From CAZTTH01 sp964615975 (GTDB lineage: Bacteria > Verrucomicrobiota > Lentisphaeria > JABSQK01 > JAJFLO01), in contig CAZTTH010000044.1 of the NCBI GenBank assembly GCA_964615975.1, positions 1-27,840 of the forward strand: a stretch of DNA of 27,840 bases, in the 5' to 3' direction. A program made the translations under genes and the position numbers. The notes beneath the pieces were generated by a model. It made no database searches and was not told the origin of the DNA. It saw only the letters and a list, made by a program, of their open reading frames with translations. How positions within the stretch are numbered: the stretch's first letter is position 1; each line of letters begins with the position of its first letter. Below are positions 17,304 to 24,985 of the stretch, one piece after another.

Positions 17304-18221
17304 CTAACCGGCCAAGCCTAATTCTTTGAGATACCCCGGTCGATTGCGCCAGTCTTTGGCAACCTTCACATATAATCGCAAATCGATGAATTTGCCAAAG
17401 TTCTCGCGCAATATTTTCACCGCGGCGCCGCGAATTGCCGCGATTTTGCTCCCGTTTTCACCGATGATAATCGGTTTATGCGCTTCCCGTTCAGTATAAA
17501 TATCGGCCTTGATTTTGATCTTGGTGTCACTTTCATGCCATTCCTGGATATTGATGGCGATCGAGTAGGGGAGTTCGTCGAACAAAGAATCAAGCACGGC
17601 CTCGCGAATCAACTCGGCGGCGATATGACGTTCAAAGGCATCAGTTATCTGATCCGGTGGATAAAGAAATGGTCCGGTCGGCAGCCGTTCCCGAATCACG
17701 CCGATCAGCGCATCAATATTGGCGCCCGTCAACGCGCTGATTTCGCCGCAATCAACCGATTCCAACCCGGTAACCTCGCGAAAACGCAACAGGCATAACT
17801 CGCGCTGACTGGCAGAGGAGATATCGGATTTGTTGAGCGCGAGCAAGGGCGCTTTCCCGGATGCGGCAACCCGCTGTGCCACCATCGTATCTTCTTCGCC
17901 CCAAGAGCGGCTGGGGTCGGCGATGACAACAATCACATCCGCGTCTCTGAGATTGCGGTCAATGGTTTTCAGCATGGCCTGATCCAGGGCTGTGTTGCCC
18001 ACATGCATCCCCGGCAAATCGGTAAAAATAATCTGACTGACAGCATCCGAAAGTATGCCCCGCCATTGACAGCGAGTGGTTTGCGGCCGGGAAGAAACCG
18101 CGGCCAGATGATAATTCAGCGCCTGATTGATGAAAGTTGATTTGCCGGCATTCGGCCGCCCGACCAATGCCACATATCCCACCCTGCCGATTGGCAGTTC
18201 TTCTGTATCGATCTGATTCAT
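17304..18221 (-). CDS. era: GTPase Era
   Basis: An essential GTPase that binds the 3' end of 16S rRNA during 30S subunit assembly. The 305 residues match the family. The G domain has GRPNAGKST (G1, residues 21-29), TDLPGMHVG (G3), NKSD (G4) and SALTG (G5). The C-terminal KH domain has IIGENGSKIAAIRGAAVKIL followed by FIDLRLYVKVAKDWR. Its ATG shares one base with the stop of the upstream Lrp-like gene (TAATG), which points to coupled translation. Confidence 0.96.
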   Translation of the reverse strand: MNQIDTEELPIGRVGYVALVGRPNAGKSTFINQALNYHLAAVSSRPQTTRCQWRGILSDAVSQIIFTDLPGMHVGNTALDQAMLKTIDRNLRDADVIVVIADPSRSWGEEDTMVAQRVAASGKAPLLALNKSDISSASQRELCLLRFREVTGLESVDCGEISALTGANIDALIGVIRERLPTGPFLYPPDQITDAFERHIAAELIREAVLDSLFDELPYSIAINIQEWHESDTKIKIKADIYTEREAHKPIIIGENGSKIAAIRGAAVKILRENFGKFIDLRLYVKVAKDWRNRPGYLKELGLAG

Positions 18222-18490
18222 TAAACGTTAAAAACGGTTTGTAGATCAATATGGGAAAAAACGTCGAGGGCAATCAATGTTTTGGTGCTGCGCACTCCGG
18301 GTTTATGAATGATATCATCGGTGATGATGCGCGACAAGGTCATATTATCCTTGACCCGGACAACGGCGACAAAATCAAATTCGCCAGCGATCGGATACAC
18401 TTCGGTGATGCCATCGATGGCGATCAGACTTTTCGCGGTTTCACGAACATTTTTGCCTTCGATATTAATTAAAACAAACGCGGTTACCAT
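18221..18490 (-). CDS. Stand-alone Lrp/AsnC ligand-binding (RAM) domain protein
   Basis: 89 residues, about half the length of Lrp/AsnC regulators, and lacking the helix-turn-helix. It starts MVTAFVLINIEGKNV and contains GITEVYPIAGEFDFVAVVRV, the typical alpha-beta sandwich with a glycine-rich amino-acid-binding turn. Such single-domain proteins form ring-like oligomers and may sense amino acids, but they cannot bind DNA through the usual domain. It heads the minus-strand group and overlaps era by one base. Its link to era, coaBC or regulation is not known. Confidence 0.85.
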   Translation of the reverse strand: MVTAFVLINIEGKNVRETAKSLIAIDGITEVYPIAGEFDFVAVVRVKDNMTLSRIITDDIIHKPGVRSTKTLIALDVFSHIDLQTVFNV

Positions 18491-18681
18491 GGGTTTTTGC
18501 CTTATTGGTTAATGATTGTCATTTAGGGGTGGGGGAGATTCCGCGCCATCATCCCGCGGAAAAAATCCCGTCAATCAGGAGCTGAAAAAAATTAACTTGA
18601 ATTGATCGGGGTTGGGGAATTTTCGTTAAACCAAGGTTGAAAAGCGCCCTGATGATCCCATATTCTACATCCGCTATTAGA

Positions 18682-18755
18682 CGGGGCGTAGCGCAGCTGG
18701 CTAGCGCGACTGTTTTGGGTGCAGTAGGTCCCCGGTTCAAATCCGGGCGCCCCGA
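18682..18755 (+). tRNA. tRNA-Pro (anticodon TGG)
   Basis: A complete cloverleaf of 74 nt. The acceptor stem CGGGGCG pairs with CGCCCCG and the discriminator is A; CCA is not encoded. The anticodon stem ACTGT/GCAGT (closing T-G wobble) holds loop TTTGGGT, giving anticodon TGG. The T arm contains GGTTCAAATCC. I see no integrase or duplicated 3' end nearby, so there is no sign of integration at this tRNA. Confidence 0.95.
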
Positions 18756-18892
18756 CTCTTTCCCTGATCCTCCCCATACCCGCGGGATGATCGCGATTCC
18801 AATTCTCGCTCAGGCGCCGCGCATGGCCGATTTCAACCTGCGATTAATTTTTGTGATCGCGGGCGATTTTAACCGGAGCGACAAATCCCGGA

Positions 18893-19144
18893 TTAATTGG
18901 CCAGAGGCAAGACATGAACTTTTCGAAGTTCCTTGTTAAACTTGACGGTGCCGTCAACCAACGAAAATAATGTGAAATCCCTGCCCATGCCAACGTTATT
19001 TCCGGCACGAAAGCGGGTGCCGCATTGACGAACGATGATGCTGCCGGCAGGAATAACCTGTCCGCCCCACACTTTGATGCCGCGCATTTTCGGATTGCTG
19101 TCACGTCCGTTCTGACTGCTCGATTGTCCTTTTTTATGTGCCAT
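18893..19144 (-). CDS. rpmA: 50S ribosomal protein L27
   Basis: 83 residues, the usual length. It begins MAHKKGQSSSQNGRDSNPK, has the family blocks VWGGQVIPAGSIIVRQ and GTRFRAGNNVGMGRDFTLF, and ends VHVLPLAN. It lacks the cleaved N-terminal extension of Firmicutes, so the flexible tail that approaches the peptidyl transferase centre is made directly. In most bacteria rplU (L21) lies just upstream; here the 300 bp upstream contain no rplU. It converges with the tRNA-Pro gene. Confidence 0.96.
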   Translation of the reverse strand: MAHKKGQSSSQNGRDSNPKMRGIKVWGGQVIPAGSIIVRQCGTRFRAGNNVGMGRDFTLFSLVDGTVKFNKELRKVHVLPLAN

Positions 19145-19445
19145 GGTTCACTCTCTCAATTGCAATTCTTTTCTCTGCTGTTTTCAGTGGCGATGATGGT
19201 GTTTCTTGGACGCTCATTACATAGTGCCGATATGCATGCCCAGACGATCCTGACTCCACAGCGGGAATAATCGTCAATCCAAATGACCTTGTATAAATCG
19301 GGCTTAAACAGTAATGGCGGAAGGACTAGTGTCAAGATCTCCGCCTGATAATTATTCTAGCGATTACGACCAGGATTTCGCGGGTGAGGTTAAGAATTCC
19401 TGTTTGATCAGTGCGGCAGCGTTCGCGGATTCGACTCCCTGCTGT
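19145..19445. other. Intergenic region upstream of rpmA, no gene seen
   Basis: I searched for rplU here and found no match. A weak inverted repeat GGCGGA/TCCGCC lies at 19316-19345. Just past the trpG stop, a minus-strand frame reads on for about 25 gene-like residues (ESANAAALIKQEF) before a stop. It has no start codon, so it is probably chance or a relic. Confidence 0.4.
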
Positions 19446-20015
19446 CTATATCTGCCGCAGGAAATTACGAAATATTTGCGGGCCGGCAAGCGTCAACACC
19501 GATTCTGGATGAAACTGAACGCCAAAGGTGGGATGTTCCTTATGCCGGAAAGCCATGATCTCGCCATCATCACTTTCCGCGGTGATTTCCAGGCAGGATG
19601 GAAAAGATTCATGCTCGCCCACCAGTGAATGATAACGGCCGGCCTCAAACGGATTGGCGATATGATCAAAAAGGGTGTCGTTGCGATGGGATATCTGCGA
19701 GGTTTTTCCATGCATGATATGCCGGGCGTGAACGATTTTGCCGCCGAATGACTGAATCGCCGCCTGATGCCCCAGGCAGACTCCCAAGATCGGGATACTG
19801 CCGGTAAACGCCAGGATCGCCGCGATGCTGATCCCCGCCTCATTGGGAGTGCAAGGCCCCGGGGAAACCACCAGGGCGACAGGCCGCATCGCCACCAATT
19901 CTTCCACGGCAACTTTGTCATTGCGGTAAACGACCATATTTTCGGCGCCGACCTTGCCCATTTCCTGCACCAGATTGTAGGTAAACGAATCGTAGTTATC
20001 GATCAGGATGATCAT
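19446..20015 (-). CDS. trpG: Glutamine amidotransferase component of anthranilate or aminodeoxychorismate synthase
   Basis: It releases ammonia from glutamine for a TrpE- or PabB-type partner that aminates chorismate. The 189 residues match the family. Class I amidotransferase features are IDNYDSFTYNLVQ at the N-terminus, the oxyanion-region VVSPGPCTPNEAG, nucleophile Cys80 in GVCLGHQ, and His169/Glu171 in FGVQFHPES. No trpE or pabB is adjacent, so the sequence cannot decide between tryptophan and folate synthesis (trpG versus pabA); many bacteria use one subunit for both. There is no clear ribosome binding site. Confidence 0.93.
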   Translation of the reverse strand: MIILIDNYDSFTYNLVQEMGKVGAENMVVYRNDKVAVEELVAMRPVALVVSPGPCTPNEAGISIAAILAFTGSIPILGVCLGHQAAIQSFGGKIVHARHIMHGKTSQISHRNDTLFDHIANPFEAGRYHSLVGEHESFPSCLEITAESDDGEIMAFRHKEHPTFGVQFHPESVLTLAGPQIFRNFLRQI

Positions 20016-20453
20016 AGGGTGTTATGCGTAATTCGGGTTTTTTTTAATCGGTGTCGCGGCCGTATTCTCTTTAATATACCAATTGTCATCAGATTTTCGC
20101 TATTTGTGCGCTGAATCCTGCTTGTCCAGCAGAACCAGCAGGATGAGACTGCATCCGACCGAAAGGGAGGATAACGAAGCGGCAACGAACGCAATAAGGG
20201 TTGGAAATTTCGCAAACCTTATTCTTGCAATAATAGTAGTCGGTATTATAATCCTGGTCAAACAGTTAGTCTTTCTTTCCCTTTGGTCGAATCGGGAAAA
20301 GCCAATACCGGCCATCTCTGACAGGAAACCGGACTATAATCTTTCTTAGATTCGGGTGGGAATTCGACGCCGCGGAAAAACGGCCCCCGCGCCCCCCTAT
20401 TAACGACAGCGTTGAAGCGTGTCCTACCAGATATCACTGATTTCTCCCCGCTA
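20016..20453. other. Intergenic region between trpG and a glycosyltransferase
   Basis: It contains a hairpin at 20193-20223 (AATAAGG/CCTTATT, with three further pairs inside a mismatch) and a CCTGCT/AGCAGG inverted repeat near 20126-20151. Frames on both strands give hydrophobic stretches (for example 20100-20315, minus, 71 residues), but they overlap the hairpin, lack ribosome binding sites and match no family I know. Confidence 0.4.
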
Positions 20454-21167
20454 TTAACGCGATCGAATCAGCAATCGGGCTAGATCAAGTCCGGTTTTTA
20501 TCATAACCGGGAGGCGGCTCGCGGAAGCCCGGCCGTGCTGCCGTTCGACCATTGGGCAGGGGACTTCGCGAATTCGCAATCCCCTACGATGGGCTTTCAA
20601 TACCACCTCGGCAGCCATGACAATGCCCTCGAATTCGATATCGAGATGATGAAAAATTTCACGCCGATATAGATGAATCCAGTTAATGTCGCGGTAGGGG
20701 AGTCCAGCGATGTGACGAAGAAGGAAATGGTAGACACGCGAATTAAACTTCATCACGCAAGAATATCCCGGCTTTTCCATTCGATAACCGAGGATCAAAT
20801 CCGCGTGATCCGCGATGTTCAGAAATGGTCGAATGACGTCGATCTCCAGGGGGTTATCCGCCGGAGCAAAGATAACAAACTCGCCATTTGCACAGTCAAT
20901 CCCCGTTACTATCCCCGCCCCGATTCCACGATTGGTGGAATGCGTTTTAACTACGAGTTCGGGAACGCTGGGTTCCAGCTCGGCCAATCTCCTTCCGGTA
21001 TCATCGGTGCTGCCGTCATTGATCGCGATGATTTCAAAATCAATTGCAATTTCCCTGCCCACTTCCATATTTCTGGTAACCGCCGTGATAATATTTTTTT
21101 CTTCATTATAGGCCGGAATGATAATGCTCAATTTCAGCTTGCGCTTGACTAAATGTTTATCGTTCAT
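20454..21167 (-). CDS. Family 2 glycosyltransferase (DPM1/GtrB-like)
   Basis: 237 residues forming one GT-A domain. SIIIPAYNEEKN at the start and NDGSTDDT (residues 50-57) are the nucleotide-sugar-binding strands. APADNPLE sits where the metal-binding DxD-type motif is expected, and INWIHLYRRE follows later. It resembles enzymes that load a sugar onto a polyprenyl phosphate. It lacks the C-terminal membrane helices of GtrB-like proteins, so membrane attachment would be peripheral or through a partner. It is divergent from the large membrane protein next door, with only about 50 bp between the starts, so their promoters are probably shared or overlapping. Confidence 0.85.
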   Translation of the reverse strand: MNDKHLVKRKLKLSIIIPAYNEEKNIITAVTRNMEVGREIAIDFEIIAINDGSTDDTGRRLAELEPSVPELVVKTHSTNRGIGAGIVTGIDCANGEFVIFAPADNPLEIDVIRPFLNIADHADLILGYRMEKPGYSCVMKFNSRVYHFLLRHIAGLPYRDINWIHLYRREIFHHLDIEFEGIVMAAEVVLKAHRRGLRIREVPCPMVERQHGRASASRLPVMIKTGLDLARLLIRSR

Positions 21168-21218
21168 TTACGTGAAACCTGTTTATCATATGCGGATTGA
21201 TGGTTGGTTTAAATCGCG

Positions 21219-23411
21219 ATGAACTCATCGAAAATCAATGCGGGAATCATTTTCCTGACCCTCATTTTTTCCTACTTTGCGATTTGTCACCCGGCGTTGT
21301 TGGGGCGAATCTACGCGTCTCTTGATGTGGAACAAACGATGATACCGACCCGGGTGTTTTACTCGATTGCCCTCGAAAACAATGAACCAGGTTTATGGAA
21401 TCCATTTCTGTTCAGGGGTTACGATCATCTGGGCGTCGCTGAAACCGGAAGTTATCATCCCGGACACTTCATACTATACCGGTTTTTCCCCACTCATCTC
21501 GGTATCATCATCGAATCCCTGATAATTTTCCCAATTGCAGGTATGGGGATGTATCTGCTGCTCTCTCGATTCTGCGGGCTTTCGCGCCTCTCGGCGCTTT
21601 TTGGCGCCGGGATTTTTATTCATTCGACATTTTTCATGGCTCATTTTGGGCAGGTGCATATGGTCTGGATCTACGGCCATCTTCCATGGGTGCTTATCGC
21701 GATTGAGCAATGCTTCCGGGGTCGTCAACAATACCGTGGTTCGGCATTCTTGGGTTTACTCTATGGCTCCATGTTTCTTCTTGAACATCCCCAGGTGACA
21801 TTGCTGGTCTCGATTCCCGCAGCGGCCGCGATTATATCCCGCTCACTGACCATTGAACCACACCGATTGCGTTATCGTGGAGTGGCATTGGCATTGATCG
21901 GAATCAGCGCCGGCCTGATGATCGGAATGTTGAAATTGATTCCGTCCGTGATCGCGTTGGCGGCTACAGATCGAGGTAATCTGTCGGTGATTCAAAGAAA
22001 TAATTTTTCGTTGCATCCGCTGCAACTGCTGTCTAATTTTTCTCCCGCGCTGTTCAAAGACAAAATCATCGGCGACTGGTTTTATGTCAACGCTACGACT
22101 CGGGTTTACATCAATAACATCTCGGAAGGTTCGGCGTACTTCGGCATTGCCTTGATCACGCTGGTATTTTGTGGACTTGTCGTTTTCGCCGGGGATTTGT
22201 TTGCCCGCAAGAATCGAGTCGTATCGATTTTGTTCACCGGCGTCCTCATTGTCTGTGGGTTATTGATGCTGGGGCGTTATGGTTGCCTTAATGATCTACT
22301 CAAGGATATACCGCTAATATCCCAGATCCGTTCACCGAATCGTTACAAATCGGTCATCGCCTTTGGGCTGTCGCTGATCGCGGCGCTGATATTCCATCTA
22401 TTGGACACTCGAGTACACAAAAGTTTATCCCGAAGGCAATGGTTGTTACTCGGTATTCCATTTGCCGCTACGCTGTTGGTTTGGGTTACAGCGACGATGC
22501 TCGGATCACTAAAGTTTCGTGGACAAACAATCGCTTTCAACAATGTAAGTTCATTGAGCCTCGGCCCAATCCTTTGCGCTCTAACCTCATGGTTATTTAT
22601 TTTGGCGCTGCGCCATAGACCTTATGCCCGGACCGGCCTCGCGGTGATCTGCGTTTTAGATCTTGCGTTATATGGCTTACCAATCATTCAGGATGTACCA
22701 TTCAAGACCTTTAACGATGTCCAGGAGGCCCGTTCCAAAATGATGACACAAGACAAAATGTTCCGTCGGATCGCACTCAACAACAAACCGTTGTGGGACG
22801 GATATTATCTGGCAAATGGTTATATGGGGATGGTTCCGAAAGAGCCATTGGACTATTCCCGCTATGATCATCTCAGATTAGCATCGATATCGCATGCCTA
22901 TGTCTCCGACCATCAAACCCACCCGATTCATGACCCGCTCCCGCGAATCCGGCTCGCGCGTTCATTGCGGCAGGTTGATAACCCATTGGAACAGACCGAT
23001 CAGATCAATCTGAATGACACCGTTCTCGCTGAACCCGGCATAGGTGAAGAAATCAGCGGCCCCCCGGTGTCAAACGAAGAGTACGTCGAAATTCTGAAAG
23101 ACGGCTATCAATCCTTGAAATTCCGGGTCACCACGAACTACAAGCGGATTCTGGTTATTTCTGATTATTGGAATTCCGGTTGGAAGGCCGCAATCGACGG
23201 TCGGGATACGACGGTGCTGCCGCTATTTTCGGGTGCGATCAGAGGAGTGATCTTGACTGCGGGAATTCACACGGTCGAGATGACATACCGTCCGGATTAT
23301 TTACCCAAGGCAAGGAGGATATGTTTTTTCGGGCTATTCATCATTTCAGTGCTCCTTCTAATCGACCTGATAAGACCGCGAGAGGATTCACTCAGTGCCA
23401 GGCCATGCTAA
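21219..23411 (+). CDS. YfhO-like multi-pass membrane protein
   Basis: 730 residues. About a dozen hydrophobic helices span the first 500 residues, after a first extracytoplasmic loop with LWNPFLFRGYDHLG, a pattern typical of this family and of GT-C-like proteins. The C-terminal extracytoplasmic domain carries SDYWNSGWKAAIDGRDT, GAIRGVILTAGIHTVEMTYRP and a last helix, the diagnostic end of YfhO-type proteins. In Gram-positive bacteria YfhO is implicated in glycosylating lipoteichoic acid; here a role in surface glycan modification with the divergent GT2 enzyme is inference. Confidence 0.85.
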   Translation: MNSSKINAGIIFLTLIFSYFAICHPALLGRIYASLDVEQTMIPTRVFYSIALENNEPGLWNPFLFRGYDHLGVAETGSYHPGHFILYRFFPTHLGIIIESLIIFPIAGMGMYLLLSRFCGLSRLSALFGAGIFIHSTFFMAHFGQVHMVWIYGHLPWVLIAIEQCFRGRQQYRGSAFLGLLYGSMFLLEHPQVTLLVSIPAAAAIISRSLTIEPHRLRYRGVALALIGISAGLMIGMLKLIPSVIALAATDRGNLSVIQRNNFSLHPLQLLSNFSPALFKDKIIGDWFYVNATTRVYINNISEGSAYFGIALITLVFCGLVVFAGDLFARKNRVVSILFTGVLIVCGLLMLGRYGCLNDLLKDIPLISQIRSPNRYKSVIAFGLSLIAALIFHLLDTRVHKSLSRRQWLLLGIPFAATLLVWVTATMLGSLKFRGQTIAFNNVSSLSLGPILCALTSWLFILALRHRPYARTGLAVICVLDLALYGLPIIQDVPFKTFNDVQEARSKMMTQDKMFRRIALNNKPLWDGYYLANGYMGMVPKEPLDYSRYDHLRLASISHAYVSDHQTHPIHDPLPRIRLARSLRQVDNPLEQTDQINLNDTVLAEPGIGEEISGPPVSNEEYVEILKDGYQSLKFRVTTNYKRILVISDYWNSGWKAAIDGRDTTVLPLFSGAIRGVILTAGIHTVEMTYRPDYLPKARRICFFGLFIISVLLLIDLIRPREDSLSARPC

Positions 23412-23606
23412 TTAACAATTTTCAATTAGTTGAATCTGCGTCACCAATTATTTCAAGTTGATTGAAAAAAACACAGAGAGAATCAGTTGCACTTGTGGAT
23501 AATATATCTATATCAAACCCATGGTAAAAATTTATCTGGACTGGCATCGGCATTGGGTATCACCTGATCTGCGAAACTTGTCCCAAGTGGCCGAAACCAA
23601 AGTTTT

Positions 23607-23773
23607 TTTACCGCGGATAACGCTGATTACCACGGATAATTTTAATTATAATAAATGGTTTAGATATCTTTCAGTGAGAATATTAAACCTCCCCAGGATT
23701 ATATCTTGCCGAACGGTAAAACCTGATCTTCCGCAGGAAGAATCTGCGACCATCCGTGTTATCCGCGGTTAAA
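23607..23773. repeat. Imperfect palindromic interspersed-type repeat
   Basis: The left end TTTACCGCGGATAA (23607-23620), followed by CACGGATAA (23631-23639), is mirrored by CCATCCGTGTTATCCGCGG (23750-23768) running into TTAAA. Ends with 'ACCGCGGATAACACGGAT' character recur in many environmental genomes, by my recollection. An inner hairpin TCTTCC-GCA-GGAAGA sits at 23728-23742. It may be a non-autonomous element or REP-like sequence; a single copy in this window cannot prove mobility. Confidence 0.55.
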
Positions 23774-23963
23774 TATTCATTCATATATTATCTTGCCAGG
23801 AAAATAAATTTCTGATTTATCGTACGAAGTGGGGGGAAGGTCAAGAACAGATAATCGATGAATAATCGATTGCGAAATTCAATGAGATCGTTCAAGTTGC
23901 ATCTTGATTTTCACCTTATCTTATTCAAGTTGACGAGGGCTGTTTCTCTGTTAACTCCGATAG

Positions 23964-23991
23964 TCACGTATTCGCTATACGAATCACGTGA
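23964..23991. repeat. Near-perfect hairpin upstream of vsr
   Basis: The arms TCACGT plus ATTCG and CGAAT plus ACGTGA pair over 11 bp with a single bulged C and a 5-base loop. It lies about 90 bp before vsr. It could be an operator-like palindrome, a terminator for upstream transcription or a remnant of a mobile element. Confidence 0.45.
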
Positions 23992-24081
23992 TGTTACCTC
24001 CTGTTAAAATTTTATTGTTTTGTAACTGGTTAAGTGTGACAGAAACCTGTAAGCCAGCAATAAACTGGCGGCAACAAAACC

Positions 24082-24588
24082 ATGGCTGACCATCTTAGCA
24101 AAGAACGTCGGAGCTGGAACATGAGCCGAATCCACGGCAGGAACACCGGGCCGGAAAGGATTGTACGTTCTGTTCTGCATCGTTTGGGGTATCGATTCCG
24201 ATTGCAGGGAAAGGTTTCAAAGCGGATCTGCGGCAACGGCGTGCTGCCAGGCAAGCCGGACATTGTCCTCGCCCGATTCAGAACCGCAATTTTTGTCCAC
24301 GGCTGTTTCTGGCATCGCCACAAAGGGTGCAAGAGATGCACCACGCCGAAAAGCAATGTGGCATTCTGGCAGAATAAATTCCGCCGCAATATCGAAAACG
24401 ATAAGAAATACCGGACGCAATTGGAACAGGCCGGTTGGCGTGTCCTGGTGATCTGGGAGTGTGAAATCAACAACCTGGAATTGCTGGACCGGCGTCTAAA
24501 TGATGCATTTCCTCTTTATCCGGTTATTGAAACCCAATACCTGGAAGCGGCAGAGGAAAGCGCTAATTACTCAGTTTCAAGCACATAA
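24082..24588 (+). CDS. vsr: Very short patch repair endonuclease (Vsr)
   Basis: It nicks DNA beside T:G mismatches that arise when 5-methylcytosine deaminates. 168 residues. Family motifs are RSWNMSRIHGRNTGPE, LHRLGYRFRL, LPGKPDIVL (catalytic Asp), IFVHGCFWHRHKGCK (catalytic His and zinc ligands) and GWRVLVIWECE. Between RFRL and LPGKPD there is a longer loop (about 8 residues with KRICGNG) than in typical members. It is convergent with the cytosine-5 methyltransferase, which it would serve, and the IS200 remnant sits between them. It starts at ATG 24082 without a strong ribosome binding site; the N-terminus matches the family. Confidence 0.94.
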   Translation: MADHLSKERRSWNMSRIHGRNTGPERIVRSVLHRLGYRFRLQGKVSKRICGNGVLPGKPDIVLARFRTAIFVHGCFWHRHKGCKRCTTPKSNVAFWQNKFRRNIENDKKYRTQLEQAGWRVLVIWECEINNLELLDRRLNDAFPLYPVIETQYLEAAEESANYSVSST

Positions 24589-24601
24589 TTGAATAGGTAA
24601 A

Positions 24602-24620
24602 CCCCCGGCTGTGCCGGAGG
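24602..24620 (+). repeat. Left-end palindrome of the IS200/IS605 element
   Basis: CCCCCGGC pairs with GCCGGAGG around TGT, with one mismatch. It starts a few bases after the vsr gene and fits the subterminal hairpin that Y1 transposases recognise at the left end. Confidence 0.65.
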
Positions 24621-24653
24621 ACTGGCAGTGTTTGACATTTACGAAATTCATAA

Positions 24654-24698
24654 AAGACTCCCTTTCGTGGCTGCTCAAAGCCAACGAAAGGGAGTCTT
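24654..24698 (+). promoter_or_regulatory. Hairpin that hides the transposase ribosome binding site
   Basis: AAGACTCCCTTTCGT (24654-24668) pairs with ACGAAAGGGAGTCTT (24684-24698), a perfect 15 bp; after one bulged A, GGCT/AGCC adds four pairs. The tnpA Shine-Dalgarno GGGAG lies inside the 3' arm and the ATG follows directly. In Salmonella IS200 a similar leader hairpin is known to block tnpA translation, so the same role is likely here. Confidence 0.8.
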
Positions 24699-24985
24699 AT
24701 GAAACCAGAGATAAACAGTTTATCCCAGAGCAAATGGGATTGCAAGTATCATGTAGTCTTTATCCCCAAGTGCCGGCGGAAAAGATTATTCAAGGAGTTA
24801 CGACAGTATTTAGGAGAAGTGTTTAGGCAATTGGCAGAGCAACATGGATGTCGAATCGAGGAGGGACATTTATTGGTTGATCAAGTTCATATGCTGATCT
24901 CAATTCCTCCCAAATATGCGGTATCATCGGTGATCGGATATGTCAAAGGAAAGAGTGCGATCTATGCGGGAATTCAGTTTTTTTT
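24699..24985 (+). pseudogene. tnpA: IS200-type Y1 transposase, truncated and mutated
   Basis: It begins MKPEINSLSQSKWDCKYHVV, with the family blocks FIPKCRRKRLF and LISIPPKYAVSSVIGYVKGK, and leaves the family at about residue 95. The usual length is about 140-150, and the missing part holds the catalytic Tyr. The metal-binding HUH motif reads QVH (VDQVHML) because the first His is Gln. The open frame runs on to 25097 through antisense methyltransferase DNA. The protein should be inactive. Confidence 0.85.

Larger units (their letters stand above)
23412..24081. other. 670-bp gene-poor region between yfhO-like gene and vsr
   Basis: It holds an imperfect palindromic repeat (23607-23773) and a hairpin (23964-23991), both listed separately, and a tandem ATAATCGAT near 23845. 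A weak AT-rich inverted repeat CTAATT/AATTAG at the yfhO-like stop (23408-23429) could help termination. An 83-residue frame (23521-23772) runs through the repeat and is not gene-like. The stretch marks the change from core to accessory DNA. Confidence 0.45.
24602..24985 (+). mobile_element. Truncated IS200/IS605-family element
   Basis: The left end keeps a terminal palindrome (24602-24620), the leader hairpin (24654-24698) and the first two thirds of the Y1 transposase. The right third of tnpA and the right-end palindrome are missing. Homology stops at a run of eight T (24978-24985), beyond which the sequence is the 3' end of the minus-strand methyltransferase. Elements of this family move as single-stranded circles without target duplication; this copy cannot move by itself. 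Confidence 0.85.

Noticed and set aside
18682..18755. tRNA-Pro as an integration site
   Set aside because: No integrase and no repeated tRNA 3' end are visible nearby.
20083..20349. Short hydrophobic ORFs on both strands upstream of trpG
   Set aside because: They overlap each other and an inverted repeat, have no ribosome binding site and no recognisable family; listed only as part of the intergenic description.
23521..23772. 83-residue plus-strand ORF before vsr
   Set aside because: Most of it is the palindromic repeat read as protein; the residue pattern is not gene-like.
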